Below, piece by piece: positions 1 to 4,541 of a DNA stretch of 5,018 nt (within the stretch, counting starts at the first letter, position 1; every line of letters starts with the position of its first letter). Source of the DNA: an archaeon (lineage in GTDB: Archaea; Nanobdellota; Nanobdellia; SCGC-AAA011-G17; GW2011-AR18). The stretch covers positions 1-5,018 of the forward strand of contig JAHFKM010000059.1 of the NCBI GenBank assembly GCA_023245385.1, written 5' to 3'. The position numbers were made by a program, and so were the translations under genes. Under the pieces are notes generated by a model. That model was not told where the DNA came from, searched no databases, and saw nothing but the letters and a program-made list of their open reading frames with translations.

Positions 1-2
1 AT

Positions 3-80
3 TTGCGGGAGATAGCGGAAGAGCTTGATGATCAGCTTGGTTTGTTGAAGAGAGAAAAAACGAAAGTGATTTCTGATTAA
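3..80 (+). CDS. C-terminal end of an unknown protein (partial)
   Basis: Reading from position 3, 25 codons run without interruption to a TAA at 78-80. The peptide is charged and probably helical (starts LREIAEELDD, ends TKVISD), like the end of a coiled-coil or helical domain. The other two forward frames hit stops within the first 30 bases, so this is the best candidate for a gene entering from the left. Nothing in the tail identifies a family. The next promoter (BRE/TATA at 81-93) begins directly after the stop, which fits this being a true gene end. Confidence 0.6.
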   Translation: MREIAEELDDQLGLLKREKTKVISD

Positions 81-93
81 GAAAGTTTAAATA
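81..93 (+). promoter_or_regulatory. Archaeal BRE/TATA promoter of the amber-interrupted gene
   Basis: The bases GAAAGTTTAAATA match the archaeal layout of a purine-rich BRE (gaaag) followed by a TATA box (tttaaata). Transcription would be expected about 25 bases downstream, near 114, giving a leader of roughly 23 bases before the ATG at 137, enough to hold the Shine-Dalgarno-like run at 127-134. The promoter starts right after the previous stop codon. Confidence 0.6.
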
Positions 94-126
94 ATCTTGA
101 ATTCGGAAAAAGTGAATGAGAAGTAA

Positions 127-134
127 GAGGGGAG
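127..134 (+). promoter_or_regulatory. Shine-Dalgarno site supporting the ATG at 137
   Basis: GAGGGGAG lies just before the ATG at 137; its GAGG core (127-130) is six bases from the start codon. This decides the start of the gene: together with the promoter at 81-93 it places initiation upstream of the TAG at 209 rather than at the downstream GTG at 260. Confidence 0.55.
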
Positions 135-136
135 AG

Positions 137-643
137 ATGGATAATGGGTTGCTTATTCTTATGTTGTTTTTAGTTTTTCTTGTGGTTCTTTTAACTTCCG
201 TGACTGTGTAGCTTCTTATAAGCAGGGGAAGTTCTTCTATTTCTGGAGAGAGTGGAACGGTGCAGCAGGAAGAGCCTGTTCAAGAGAGTCCATCTTCAGA
301 GGTGAGTGTTGAACCTTCTTCTGAGAGTTCTGAAGGAACTGTTACAATACCTCAGCGTGTTGAGTGTAAGAATCCTGCTTGTTTTGAGGACAAGTTTTCT
401 CGATGTGAGCCTGCGACGAGATTGTATATTGAGAATTATCAGGCGAGTGAGTATTATGAGATTATTGGGTCTGAGCAGGGTCTTTGTAGGGTGAATGTGA
501 AGAATCTTGACAATCCTCAGTATGCGAATCAGGAAATGACTTGTTTGAATGAGAATACTAAGGATTTTGAGACTGCGACGAAGGAAGCGATAGATGCGCA
601 GCGTTGTGAGGGTGCTTTGTATGACGCGCTTAAGAGTGCATAA
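137..643 (+). CDS. Membrane-anchored six-cysteine exported protein with in-frame amber codon
   Basis: From the ATG at 137 the frame is open to a TAA at 641-643 (168 codons) except for one TAG at codon 25 (209-211). Codons 4-24 encode a purely hydrophobic stretch (LLILMLFLVFLVVLL core), a signal anchor or signal peptide. After the TAG come LLISRG, a Ser/Glu/Pro-rich linker (about residues 31-70) and a C-terminal domain with six cysteines at 77, 82, 90, 117, 136 and 157. Linker plus an even number of cysteines is typical of an extracytoplasmic, disulfide-bonded domain. The ECKNPACF...CEPAT pattern resembles cysteine-rich exported domains common in uncultured archaea, but I cannot name a family. 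Promoter, ribosome site and membrane helix all lie before the TAG in the same frame, so the full product needs readthrough or recoding; otherwise this is a recent nonsense pseudogene or a base error. A GTG at 260 could start a 127-residue form without the anchor, which would leave a disulfide-type domain in the cytoplasm and seems less likely. Confidence 0.65.
209..211 (+). other. In-frame TAG (amber) codon at codon 25
   Basis: The codons around it read GTG ACT GTG TAG CTT CTT ATA, so the amber codon sits at the end of the hydrophobic helix with two more leucines and an isoleucine following. The frame on both sides is the same, so no frameshift is involved. A single T-to-A change from TTG (Leu) would explain it as a mutation or error. 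Translational recoding, for instance as pyrrolysine or by a suppressor tRNA, is the alternative. Confidence 0.8.
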
Positions 644-655
644 TTTTATAAAAGA

Positions 656-663
656 TTTTTTTT
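656..663 (+). terminator. T-run transcription terminator
   Basis: Eight consecutive T residues begin 12 bases after the TAA at 641-643. Archaeal RNA polymerase terminates at such oligo-T tracts without needing a hairpin, and none is seen here. The run separates the cysteine-rich protein gene from the separately promoted gene at 738. Confidence 0.5.
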
Positions 664-676
664 AAAGAATATAATT

Positions 677-697
677 GTTACTACTTTATAATAATTA
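677..697 (+). promoter_or_regulatory. Upstream promoter element, copy 1 (shared with 1971-1991)
   Basis: This stretch fits the pattern GTWACTACTTTAYAATAMT, also found at 1971-1989. In both places its first base lies exactly 34 bases upstream of a TATAAA. Such a position, just upstream of BRE/TATA, is typical for archaeal activator sites. The binding protein is unknown. Confidence 0.5.
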
Positions 698-701
698 ATA
701 T

Positions 702-716
702 GGGAAGATTTATAAA
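702..716 (+). promoter_or_regulatory. BRE/TATA promoter of the 222-residue protein gene
   Basis: GGGAAG (702-707) followed by TTTATAAA (709-716) matches the archaeal BRE and TATA box. The TATA centre is about 25 bases before the ATG at 738, so the transcript should begin at or within a few bases of the start codon (leaderless mRNA). Confidence 0.7.
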
Positions 717-737
717 GTTTGTATTTTTTCTTTAGAG

Positions 738-1406
738 ATGAACAATCTTCAGGAGTACATTTTTTTAGAAACAAAAGATCAGCCTGTATTAATAGAGAAA
801 ACTATTTCTCATAAAGGAATAAATTTTTATCAGGCGCAGGAAATCCTTCAGGCTGAACAAGCGACGCTCCCAACTATTCCTGTCTATTTAGCTTTTATTG
901 ATTGCCTTCTTTCAAAAAAAGTGTATGATGGAAATAAGAAAGAACTTGGGCGTTTAGAAATTACAGATCTTTTGGAACAAGTGTTAGGATTGAGAGAGCA
1001 GTATGAGGAATGGTTAGATGCTGAATTTCGTGGGTGTACTACCTATGTCTATCATCGGTTCAATGAAGAGGGAGATGTGGAAGAAGTGCGAAGACGCGTA
1101 GCGAATCATCTTAAGGAGAAGTGTTTAGTTGATTTTATCAAAAGGGAAAATGGGAAAGTAGGACTTGCGAGAGAAACGTATAATAAGCAGGGTCTGCCAA
1201 AAAAGCTAAGTGAACGAGAGGATTCGGAAGGAAAGCTTATTTTTATTCCGCCAATAAATAAGAATCTTAATTCTCGTAAAAGGGTAGTAAGCGCTGTTAC
1301 ATTTAGAAATCTTCCAAAAAATCCTATTCTTTATTGCAATCGTAATCCTTTGTTGAGGACAGGAACTACGGGGGTAAGAGCTGTTCGGTATGGAACAAAA
1401 GTATAG
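738..1406 (+). CDS. Unknown 222-residue protein
   Basis: The ATG at 738 is supported by a well-placed TATA box 25 bases upstream; no Shine-Dalgarno is needed for a leaderless message. I do not recognise the family. The N-terminal part (1-95) is mixed strand and helix, with a distinctive FYQAQEILQAEQATLPTIP segment (residues 30-48) and a helical stretch ending near EQYEEWLDAEF. Four cysteines (56, 100, 129, 200) are scattered and do not form CxxC pairs, so a zinc site is not evident. The C-terminal 60 residues are basic and rich in Arg, Asn and Gly (NSRKRVV, RNPLLRTGTTG), as in nucleic-acid-binding or structural tails, but this is only suggestive. No signal peptide or membrane helix is seen. 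The gene ends TAG TGC TAA, a double stop. It shares its promoter architecture with the gene at 2037, so the two may be co-regulated. Confidence 0.85.
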   Translation: MNNLQEYIFLETKDQPVLIEKTISHKGINFYQAQEILQAEQATLPTIPVYLAFIDCLLSKKVYDGNKKELGRLEITDLLEQVLGLREQYEEWLDAEFRGCTTYVYHRFNEEGDVEEVRRRVANHLKEKCLVDFIKRENGKVGLARETYNKQGLPKKLSEREDSEGKLIFIPPINKNLNSRKRVVSAVTFRNLPKNPILYCNRNPLLRTGTTGVRAVRYGTKV

Positions 1407-1460
1407 TGCTAAAAATAATTGCTGGTTAAATAAGAAAAATATATTTTTGTAGTCTTATAT

Positions 1461-1478
1461 GGGATAAGTATATATAAG
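1461..1478 (+). promoter_or_regulatory. BRE/TATA promoter of the small CxxC protein gene
   Basis: GGGATAAG (1461-1468) followed by TATATATAAG (1469-1478) is a good archaeal BRE/TATA match. Its centre is about 42 bases before the ATG at 1515, predicting a leader of roughly 17 bases. That leader is purine-rich near the start codon (aaagaaga) but lacks a clear Shine-Dalgarno core. Confidence 0.6.
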
Positions 1479-1514
1479 ATAAATCCTTATTCTAAACTTA
1501 GTGTGTAAAGAAGA

Positions 1515-1658
1515 ATGAGAGTAACGAGTGGAACGAAAGGAAAGAAGTGTGATTATTGTGATGATTATGCTGTTTTAAAATTTAAAGAGCAGGATCTTTA
1601 TACTTATTTGTGTGAGTGGTGTTTTAAAAATCCGAATCAGTCGAAACGTGTGGATTAG
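1515..1658 (+). CDS. Small two-CxxC zinc-ribbon-like protein (47 residues)
   Basis: The frame opens at the ATG at 1515, the first start after an in-frame TAA at 1506-1508, and ends at TAG 1656-1658. The peptide has two cysteine knuckles, CDYC (residues 12-15) and CEWC (33-36), separated by 17 residues. This is the spacing expected of a rubredoxin-like or zinc-ribbon fold binding one metal ion. The N-terminus is basic (RVTSGTKGKK) and the tail ends QSKRVD. Small single-ribbon proteins of this kind are common in archaea and often bind nucleic acid or attach to larger complexes; its role here is unknown. It has its own BRE/TATA. Its last 35 bases overlap the convergent Lrp-type gene. At 47 residues it is easily missed by gene callers; paired knuckles, promoter and position in an otherwise empty gap support it. 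Confidence 0.75.
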   Translation: MRVTSGTKGKKCDYCDDYAVLKFKEQDLYTYLCEWCFKNPNQSKRVD

Positions 1659-1914
1659 GTTTTGGTAGGTGATCGTGTTCTTTTGTTTTATGCAGGACTG
1701 TTAATGTTTTTAAATCCATGACGCCATCAAAAGATTTAATTTTGTTCAAAACTTCTTTCATTTTTGTTTCATTTTGCAGTTTTATCTCAACGAGGAGATC
1801 ATATTCTCCTGAGACTTTGTAGAGACGGTAGATTCCTTCAGGGATTTCTTGAATTTTTTTATGGATGGTGTCGCGAAAATTTTGTTTAGAAACCAGAAGT
1901 GTGTAAGTGAGCAT
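1624..1914 (-). CDS. Stand-alone Lrp/AsnC ligand-binding (RAM) domain protein
   Basis: The 96-residue product is a single effector-binding domain of the Lrp/AsnC family. The N-terminal strand MLTYTLLVS matches where this domain normally begins. GEYDLLVEIK (residues 36-45) matches the family's G-x-YD-hydrophobic ligand-loop region, and the segment ending FDGVMDLKTLTVL (62-74) matches its final strand pattern (I-x-GV...T-x-V). No helix-turn-helix precedes it, and the TATA box at 1935-1944 leaves no room for one, so this is a one-domain protein rather than a truncated regulator. Known stand-alone members form dimers or higher rings and bind amino acids or related small molecules; they may modulate full-length Lrp proteins by hetero-oligomerising. 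The last 20 residues (about 77-96; H, K, P and D/S-rich) extend beyond the domain. The gene is divergent from the gene at 2037 and convergent with the CxxC gene. Confidence 0.88.
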   Translation of the reverse strand: MLTYTLLVSKQNFRDTIHKKIQEIPEGIYRLYKVSGEYDLLVEIKLQNETKMKEVLNKIKSFDGVMDLKTLTVLHKTKEHDHLPKPNPHVSTDSDF

Positions 1915-1934
1915 AATTCTTTAAAGACTTCATT

Positions 1935-1944
1935 CTATAAAAAG
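1935..1944 (-). promoter_or_regulatory. TATA promoter of the Lrp-type gene
   Basis: Read on the minus strand this is CTTTTTATAG, centred about 25 bases before the ATG at 1914, so the mRNA is predicted to be leaderless. The preceding bases are A/G-rich (aaagaaat), acceptable as a weak BRE. The shared element at 1971-1991 lies about 30 bases further upstream and could act on this promoter as well. Confidence 0.55.
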
Positions 1945-1970
1945 ATTTCTTTAGGTTCATAGAAATAGGT

Positions 1971-1991
1971 GTAACTACTTTACAATACTAA
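1971..1991 (+). promoter_or_regulatory. Upstream promoter element, copy 2 (shared with 677-697)
   Basis: This is the second copy of the GTWACTACTTTAYAATAMT pattern, again 34 bases upstream of a TATAAA. In this copy GTAA-CTACT-TTAC forms a short inverted repeat, as a dimeric binding protein might require, though copy 1 does not keep that symmetry. It sits between the divergent promoters of the Lrp-type gene and the gene at 2037. Confidence 0.5.
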
Positions 1992-1995
1992 AGAT

Positions 1996-2011
1996 AGAAA
2001 GTTATATAAAT
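1996..2011 (+). promoter_or_regulatory. BRE/TATA promoter of the 600-residue protein gene
   Basis: AGAAAG (1996-2001) and TTATATAAAT (2002-2011) form a good archaeal BRE/TATA pair centred about 30 bases before the ATG at 2037. The transcript should start within a few bases of the start codon (near-leaderless). A T-rich stretch lies between TATA box and start. Confidence 0.7.
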
Positions 2012-2036
2012 AAAACATCTTTTTATTTGTAAACAA

Positions 2037-3839
2037 ATGACTGAACAAAAAAATTCTCTTGAAGCGTATTTCCATCTTCTGGAACAACTTCCAGGAAAAA
2101 CTCTTGATCCAGAGATGGAGGAAAAAATAAAAGATCTACTTTCCTCTGTGACCCTTGACGATCTTAAAAATAGTGAAAAAAAACTTACAAAATATAGAGA
2201 ACATTTCAGAGAAAGGAGAGTACCACTTCCTGAAAAAGCATTAAGAGCATATTACGATTGGATGGACACAAAAAATCAGGAGAAACAAACACCCGGTTTA
2301 GGCTTATCGCTTGAAGCAGCAGTTGCTGACACAGCAATACAGCCACTAAAAAGAGAACAATCAAAAATTCCTCCCCTTCCAAGAATGAGTATTCCTCCAG
2401 AACCGAAGCCAGGTGATGCACAAACGCCTACTATGCTCTTTCGCGCGATTAACGCTCAGCTAGATCGAAAAGTTCGTTCTCCTGAATCTCGAAAACAGAT
2501 TGCGGTAAGACTTACAAGAATTCCTGATCAAGATTTTGTTTCTACTGCATCTAAATGTTTAGAGATTATAGATGAAAATTTTAATGAGGAAGATATTCAG
2601 AAGGAACTTAAAGAATTAATATTTAGCGAACAAAGAAGAAGAAGAACTTTAGACCCATTTCTTAAAAGGGCATCTGAAGATGGTTATATTTCTTCTAATT
2701 TAGAAAATTCCATTAGGGGATATCTTTCTAAAAAAGATCCTGAGAGGCTAGCGGCAGATGCAGAGAGTTTTTATGCAACACTCAAAGTCTATAAAGAAGC
2801 GAATCCTCGCTTTCCAGATCAAGATCTCATTGGTATTTATAGCAGTATTATCTATAAGGCAAAAAGAAAAACAATTCCTCCTCCAGAACAGATGAGCATA
2901 AGAGTAGAAGAAGATGAAGAACAAGAAGAAGATGGAGTAGGTGTACTTTCCAGATTTTATAATTGGGTTAGAGCAGTTTTTAATTTGGAGAGAACAGCTT
3001 ATTCTGAGGGGCGTTTAGAAGAAATTGTTGAACAGGTAAGAAAGGTCAGTGAAGAAGCAGAACAGACAAGGGATTTTCTTAAAGGATACATCGAGAGAGG
3101 GGATAAGGAGAGAGAAGAGATTTTAAGGAGTATTAATGATCTTAAGATGGAGTTAAATGAATCTAGAAGGTATTTGAGTTTAGAAGGAGAAAAAGAAGAA
3201 ATTCTAAATGCCGTAGAAGTAATTGTTAGAAAAGCTAATCATCCTCTAGCAGTAAAAGTAGAAAGTCTTGAAAAGCTTCTTGGTCAACTAACACCTTTAC
3301 TTAAACAAATTCCTATAATGAGAGAAGAACAATCTGAAATCTATAAAGAGCAAGGGAGAAGATATGAATCATTCAGAGCTGAAATAAAAAAGTTGTCTGA
3401 AGTGAAACCAATTCAAGCATCTGCTTCTGTTCAATTGCCTCAGACAGCAAGACAAGAGCTACTTCCTTATATATCAGAAAAAGCTGCTCTTGCGCCTGTA
3501 AAAAAACCATCTCAGAAGTATCAGCGTTCATTTAAGGAGAAGATGATTGTTCCAGCTTTGATTGGTGGATTGGTAGTAATGAGTTATGGAGGATATAGAC
3601 AATTGATGAGTTCTGAGAATCCTTTTACTCATTGTCTTTATGATAGTAATAAAAAGGAAATAACCTATTTAGATAAAGAAAGAAGTAAGTATGGGATTGA
3701 GCAGGTTATTTATGAAAATAATATTGTTACTTCTATTTCCGCAAAAACAAAAAGCGGAGTGGTTAGGGAAACAGAAGGAGAGTGGTTTGAAAAAATGAAA
3801 CCTTACGCTATTAAAGTTATTAATCCTTGTCTTAAGTAA
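2037..3839 (+). CDS. Large helical/coiled-coil protein with one C-terminal membrane helix
   Basis: The 600-residue product has no family I recognise. Residues 1-105 and 130-278 are helical. They are separated by Pro-rich linkers at 105-133 and 278-290, followed by a very acidic run (EEDEEQEEDG, 291-300). Residues about 317-455 are strongly charged heptad-like helix, likely coiled coil (EIVEQVRKVSEEAEQ onward). A second linker (456-495) leads to one hydrophobic helix at 503-520 (MIVPALIGGLVVMSYGGY) preceded by basic residues (KYQRSFKEK). By the positive-inside rule, the large N-terminal part is cytoplasmic and the last 80 residues lie outside. The outer part has two cysteines (533, 598) that could form a disulfide, plus a strand-rich stretch (KEITYL, IVTSISAKTKSGV). 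The layout resembles scaffold or tether proteins, but no enzyme motif is seen. Three weak helical repeats may be present (about 22-76, 147-200 and 217-276). The gene has its own promoter and starts divergently from the Lrp-type gene. Confidence 0.88.
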   Translation: MTEQKNSLEAYFHLLEQLPGKTLDPEMEEKIKDLLSSVTLDDLKNSEKKLTKYREHFRERRVPLPEKALRAYYDWMDTKNQEKQTPGLGLSLEAAVADTAIQPLKREQSKIPPLPRMSIPPEPKPGDAQTPTMLFRAINAQLDRKVRSPESRKQIAVRLTRIPDQDFVSTASKCLEIIDENFNEEDIQKELKELIFSEQRRRRTLDPFLKRASEDGYISSNLENSIRGYLSKKDPERLAADAESFYATLKVYKEANPRFPDQDLIGIYSSIIYKAKRKTIPPPEQMSIRVEEDEEQEEDGVGVLSRFYNWVRAVFNLERTAYSEGRLEEIVEQVRKVSEEAEQTRDFLKGYIERGDKEREEILRSINDLKMELNESRRYLSLEGEKEEILNAVEVIVRKANHPLAVKVESLEKLLGQLTPLLKQIPIMREEQSEIYKEQGRRYESFRAEIKKLSEVKPIQASASVQLPQTARQELLPYISEKAALAPVKKPSQKYQRSFKEKMIVPALIGGLVVMSYGGYRQLMSSENPFTHCLYDSNKKEITYLDKERSKYGIEQVIYENNIVTSISAKTKSGVVRETEGEWFEKMKPYAIKVINPCLK

Positions 3840-3854
3840 AATAGGAGAATAGCT

Positions 3855-3865
3855 AAATTATTATA
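3855..3865 (+). promoter_or_regulatory. Possible TATA box of the helical protein gene at 3890
   Basis: AAATTATTATA is centred about 29 bases before the ATG at 3890, the right distance for a leaderless transcript, and is followed by a C/T-rich tract (3868-3880). The BRE is weak (agctaa). Transcription continuing from the gene at 2037 across the 50-base gap is the alternative. Confidence 0.4.
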
Positions 3866-3889
3866 CACCTTTCCTTCTCTAAAAGAACT

Positions 3890-4516
3890 ATGTTTTGGAA
3901 CAAAAAAGAAGAAGAAACTGTTCAAGAGGATACTGTTTCGATTAATGAGATAAAAAGGATGCTTAATTCGCTTCCTAGGTTTAGGTTTGATCTAGAGAAG
4001 GTGGAACAGGAAGCTCTTACAACACAGACTTATCTTAAAAAAATAGTAAAAGATAGTGCTGATTATATAAATGCGAAGGATGAGCAGAATCTTCTTCAGG
4101 CTGAAAAAAGAGTTATTGCGAAAATAAAATATCTTACGACGCATGCTGAGCTTCTTAAAAATTCTTTAGAACAGCTTGACAAAGAGTATTATGAAGTGGC
4201 ATTAGTTCTTCTTAAAAAAATAGAGGAAATAAAAAAAGAGAGTAGGATACAAGATATTTCTAGAGCGCTTGAGAAAAATAAAGAAAAAATCAATGAAATT
4301 ATCCTGCTTATAACCCGCATTGTTGAATATGATCAGCTTTTCAATCCTGAAAATAATCTTGAGTATAAAAAAGTAATGAAAGAGGAACTTGGGAAGAATC
4401 AGCTTCCTCAGGAGGTGGAACAGCTTTCTATTTTGCTTGAGGAGACTTTCTTGGATAAGCATACGAGGATAAGTGTTGATCCTGATCCTTTAGCTTCGCT
4501 TAAACAGAAGTTTTAA
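3890..4516 (+). CDS. Unknown all-helical 208-residue protein
   Basis: The product is almost entirely helical and highly charged, with no glycine-rich loops, no cysteine, no signal peptide and no membrane helix, so a cytoplasmic protein is expected. It starts MFWNKKEEE and has long amphipathic helices at about residues 33-60, 64-95, 96-117 and 121-150. A break at FNPENNLEY (151-159) is followed by a shorter helical C-terminus ending DPDPLASLKQKF. I cannot assign a family. The gene lies 50 bases after the 600-residue protein gene and 25 bases before a translin/TRAX-type gene. The pattern INAKDEQNLLQAEKRVIAKI (60-79) loosely echoes the first helices of the TRAX-like neighbour (AVHREDLVNGEALLKKIK), so a very diverged translin-like partner is possible but unproven. 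The ATG is the first in frame after a suitable TATA box. Confidence 0.8.
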   Translation: MFWNKKEEETVQEDTVSINEIKRMLNSLPRFRFDLEKVEQEALTTQTYLKKIVKDSADYINAKDEQNLLQAEKRVIAKIKYLTTHAELLKNSLEQLDKEYYEVALVLLKKIEEIKKESRIQDISRALEKNKEKINEIILLITRIVEYDQLFNPENNLEYKKVMKEELGKNQLPQEVEQLSILLEETFLDKHTRISVDPDPLASLKQKF

Positions 4517-4518
4517 AA
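4511..4518 (+). promoter_or_regulatory. Possible TATA box of the translin-type gene, over the upstream stop codon
   Basis: TTTTAAAA is centred about 27 bases before the ATG at 4542, the distance seen at the window's other leaderless genes, and includes part of the TAA (4514-4516) of the preceding gene. No Shine-Dalgarno is seen before 4542, which favours either a leaderless start here or leader-independent reinitiation after the upstream gene. Confidence 0.35.
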
Positions 4519-4541
4519 AGAACTGTGATTTGAGAAATTGG

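Noticed and set aside
212..240. Pyrrolysine-insertion-type hairpin right after the TAG
   Set aside because: Only four-base pairings such as CTTC with GAAG are visible, too weak to claim a structured recoding element.
306..494. Overlapping forward frame encoding a Leu/Arg-rich peptide
   Set aside because: It is an out-of-frame shadow of the cysteine-rich protein gene without promoter or ribosome site.
260..643. GTG at 260 as the sole true start of the cysteine-rich protein
   Set aside because: A GGAG at 245-248 lies upstream, but 11 bases away, and this start drops the only export helix. The upstream ATG has a better ribosome site and a promoter in the same frame. Kept only as an alternative.
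845..856. CTTCAGGCTGAA repeated near 4095
   Set aside because: Both copies encode LQAE in helical segments of different proteins; coincidence of codon choice rather than a DNA repeat.
1444..1448. Five-T run as terminator of the 222-residue protein gene
   Set aside because: Short and isolated, and the next promoter begins only about 13 bases later; not strong enough to annotate.
2206..2421. Antisense open frame within the 600-residue protein gene
   Set aside because: Its hydrophobic composition is what the complement of a charged, A-rich coding strand gives; no TATA or ribosome site supports it.
3738..3758. TCCGC/GCGGA stem with an 11-base loop
   Set aside because: It lies inside a coding region, is only five pairs long and has no T-run after it; chance pairing is likely.
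4202..4462. Antisense open frame within the 208-residue protein gene
   Set aside because: Phe/Ile/Leu-rich product mirrors Lys/Glu-rich codons on the other strand; no promoter seen.
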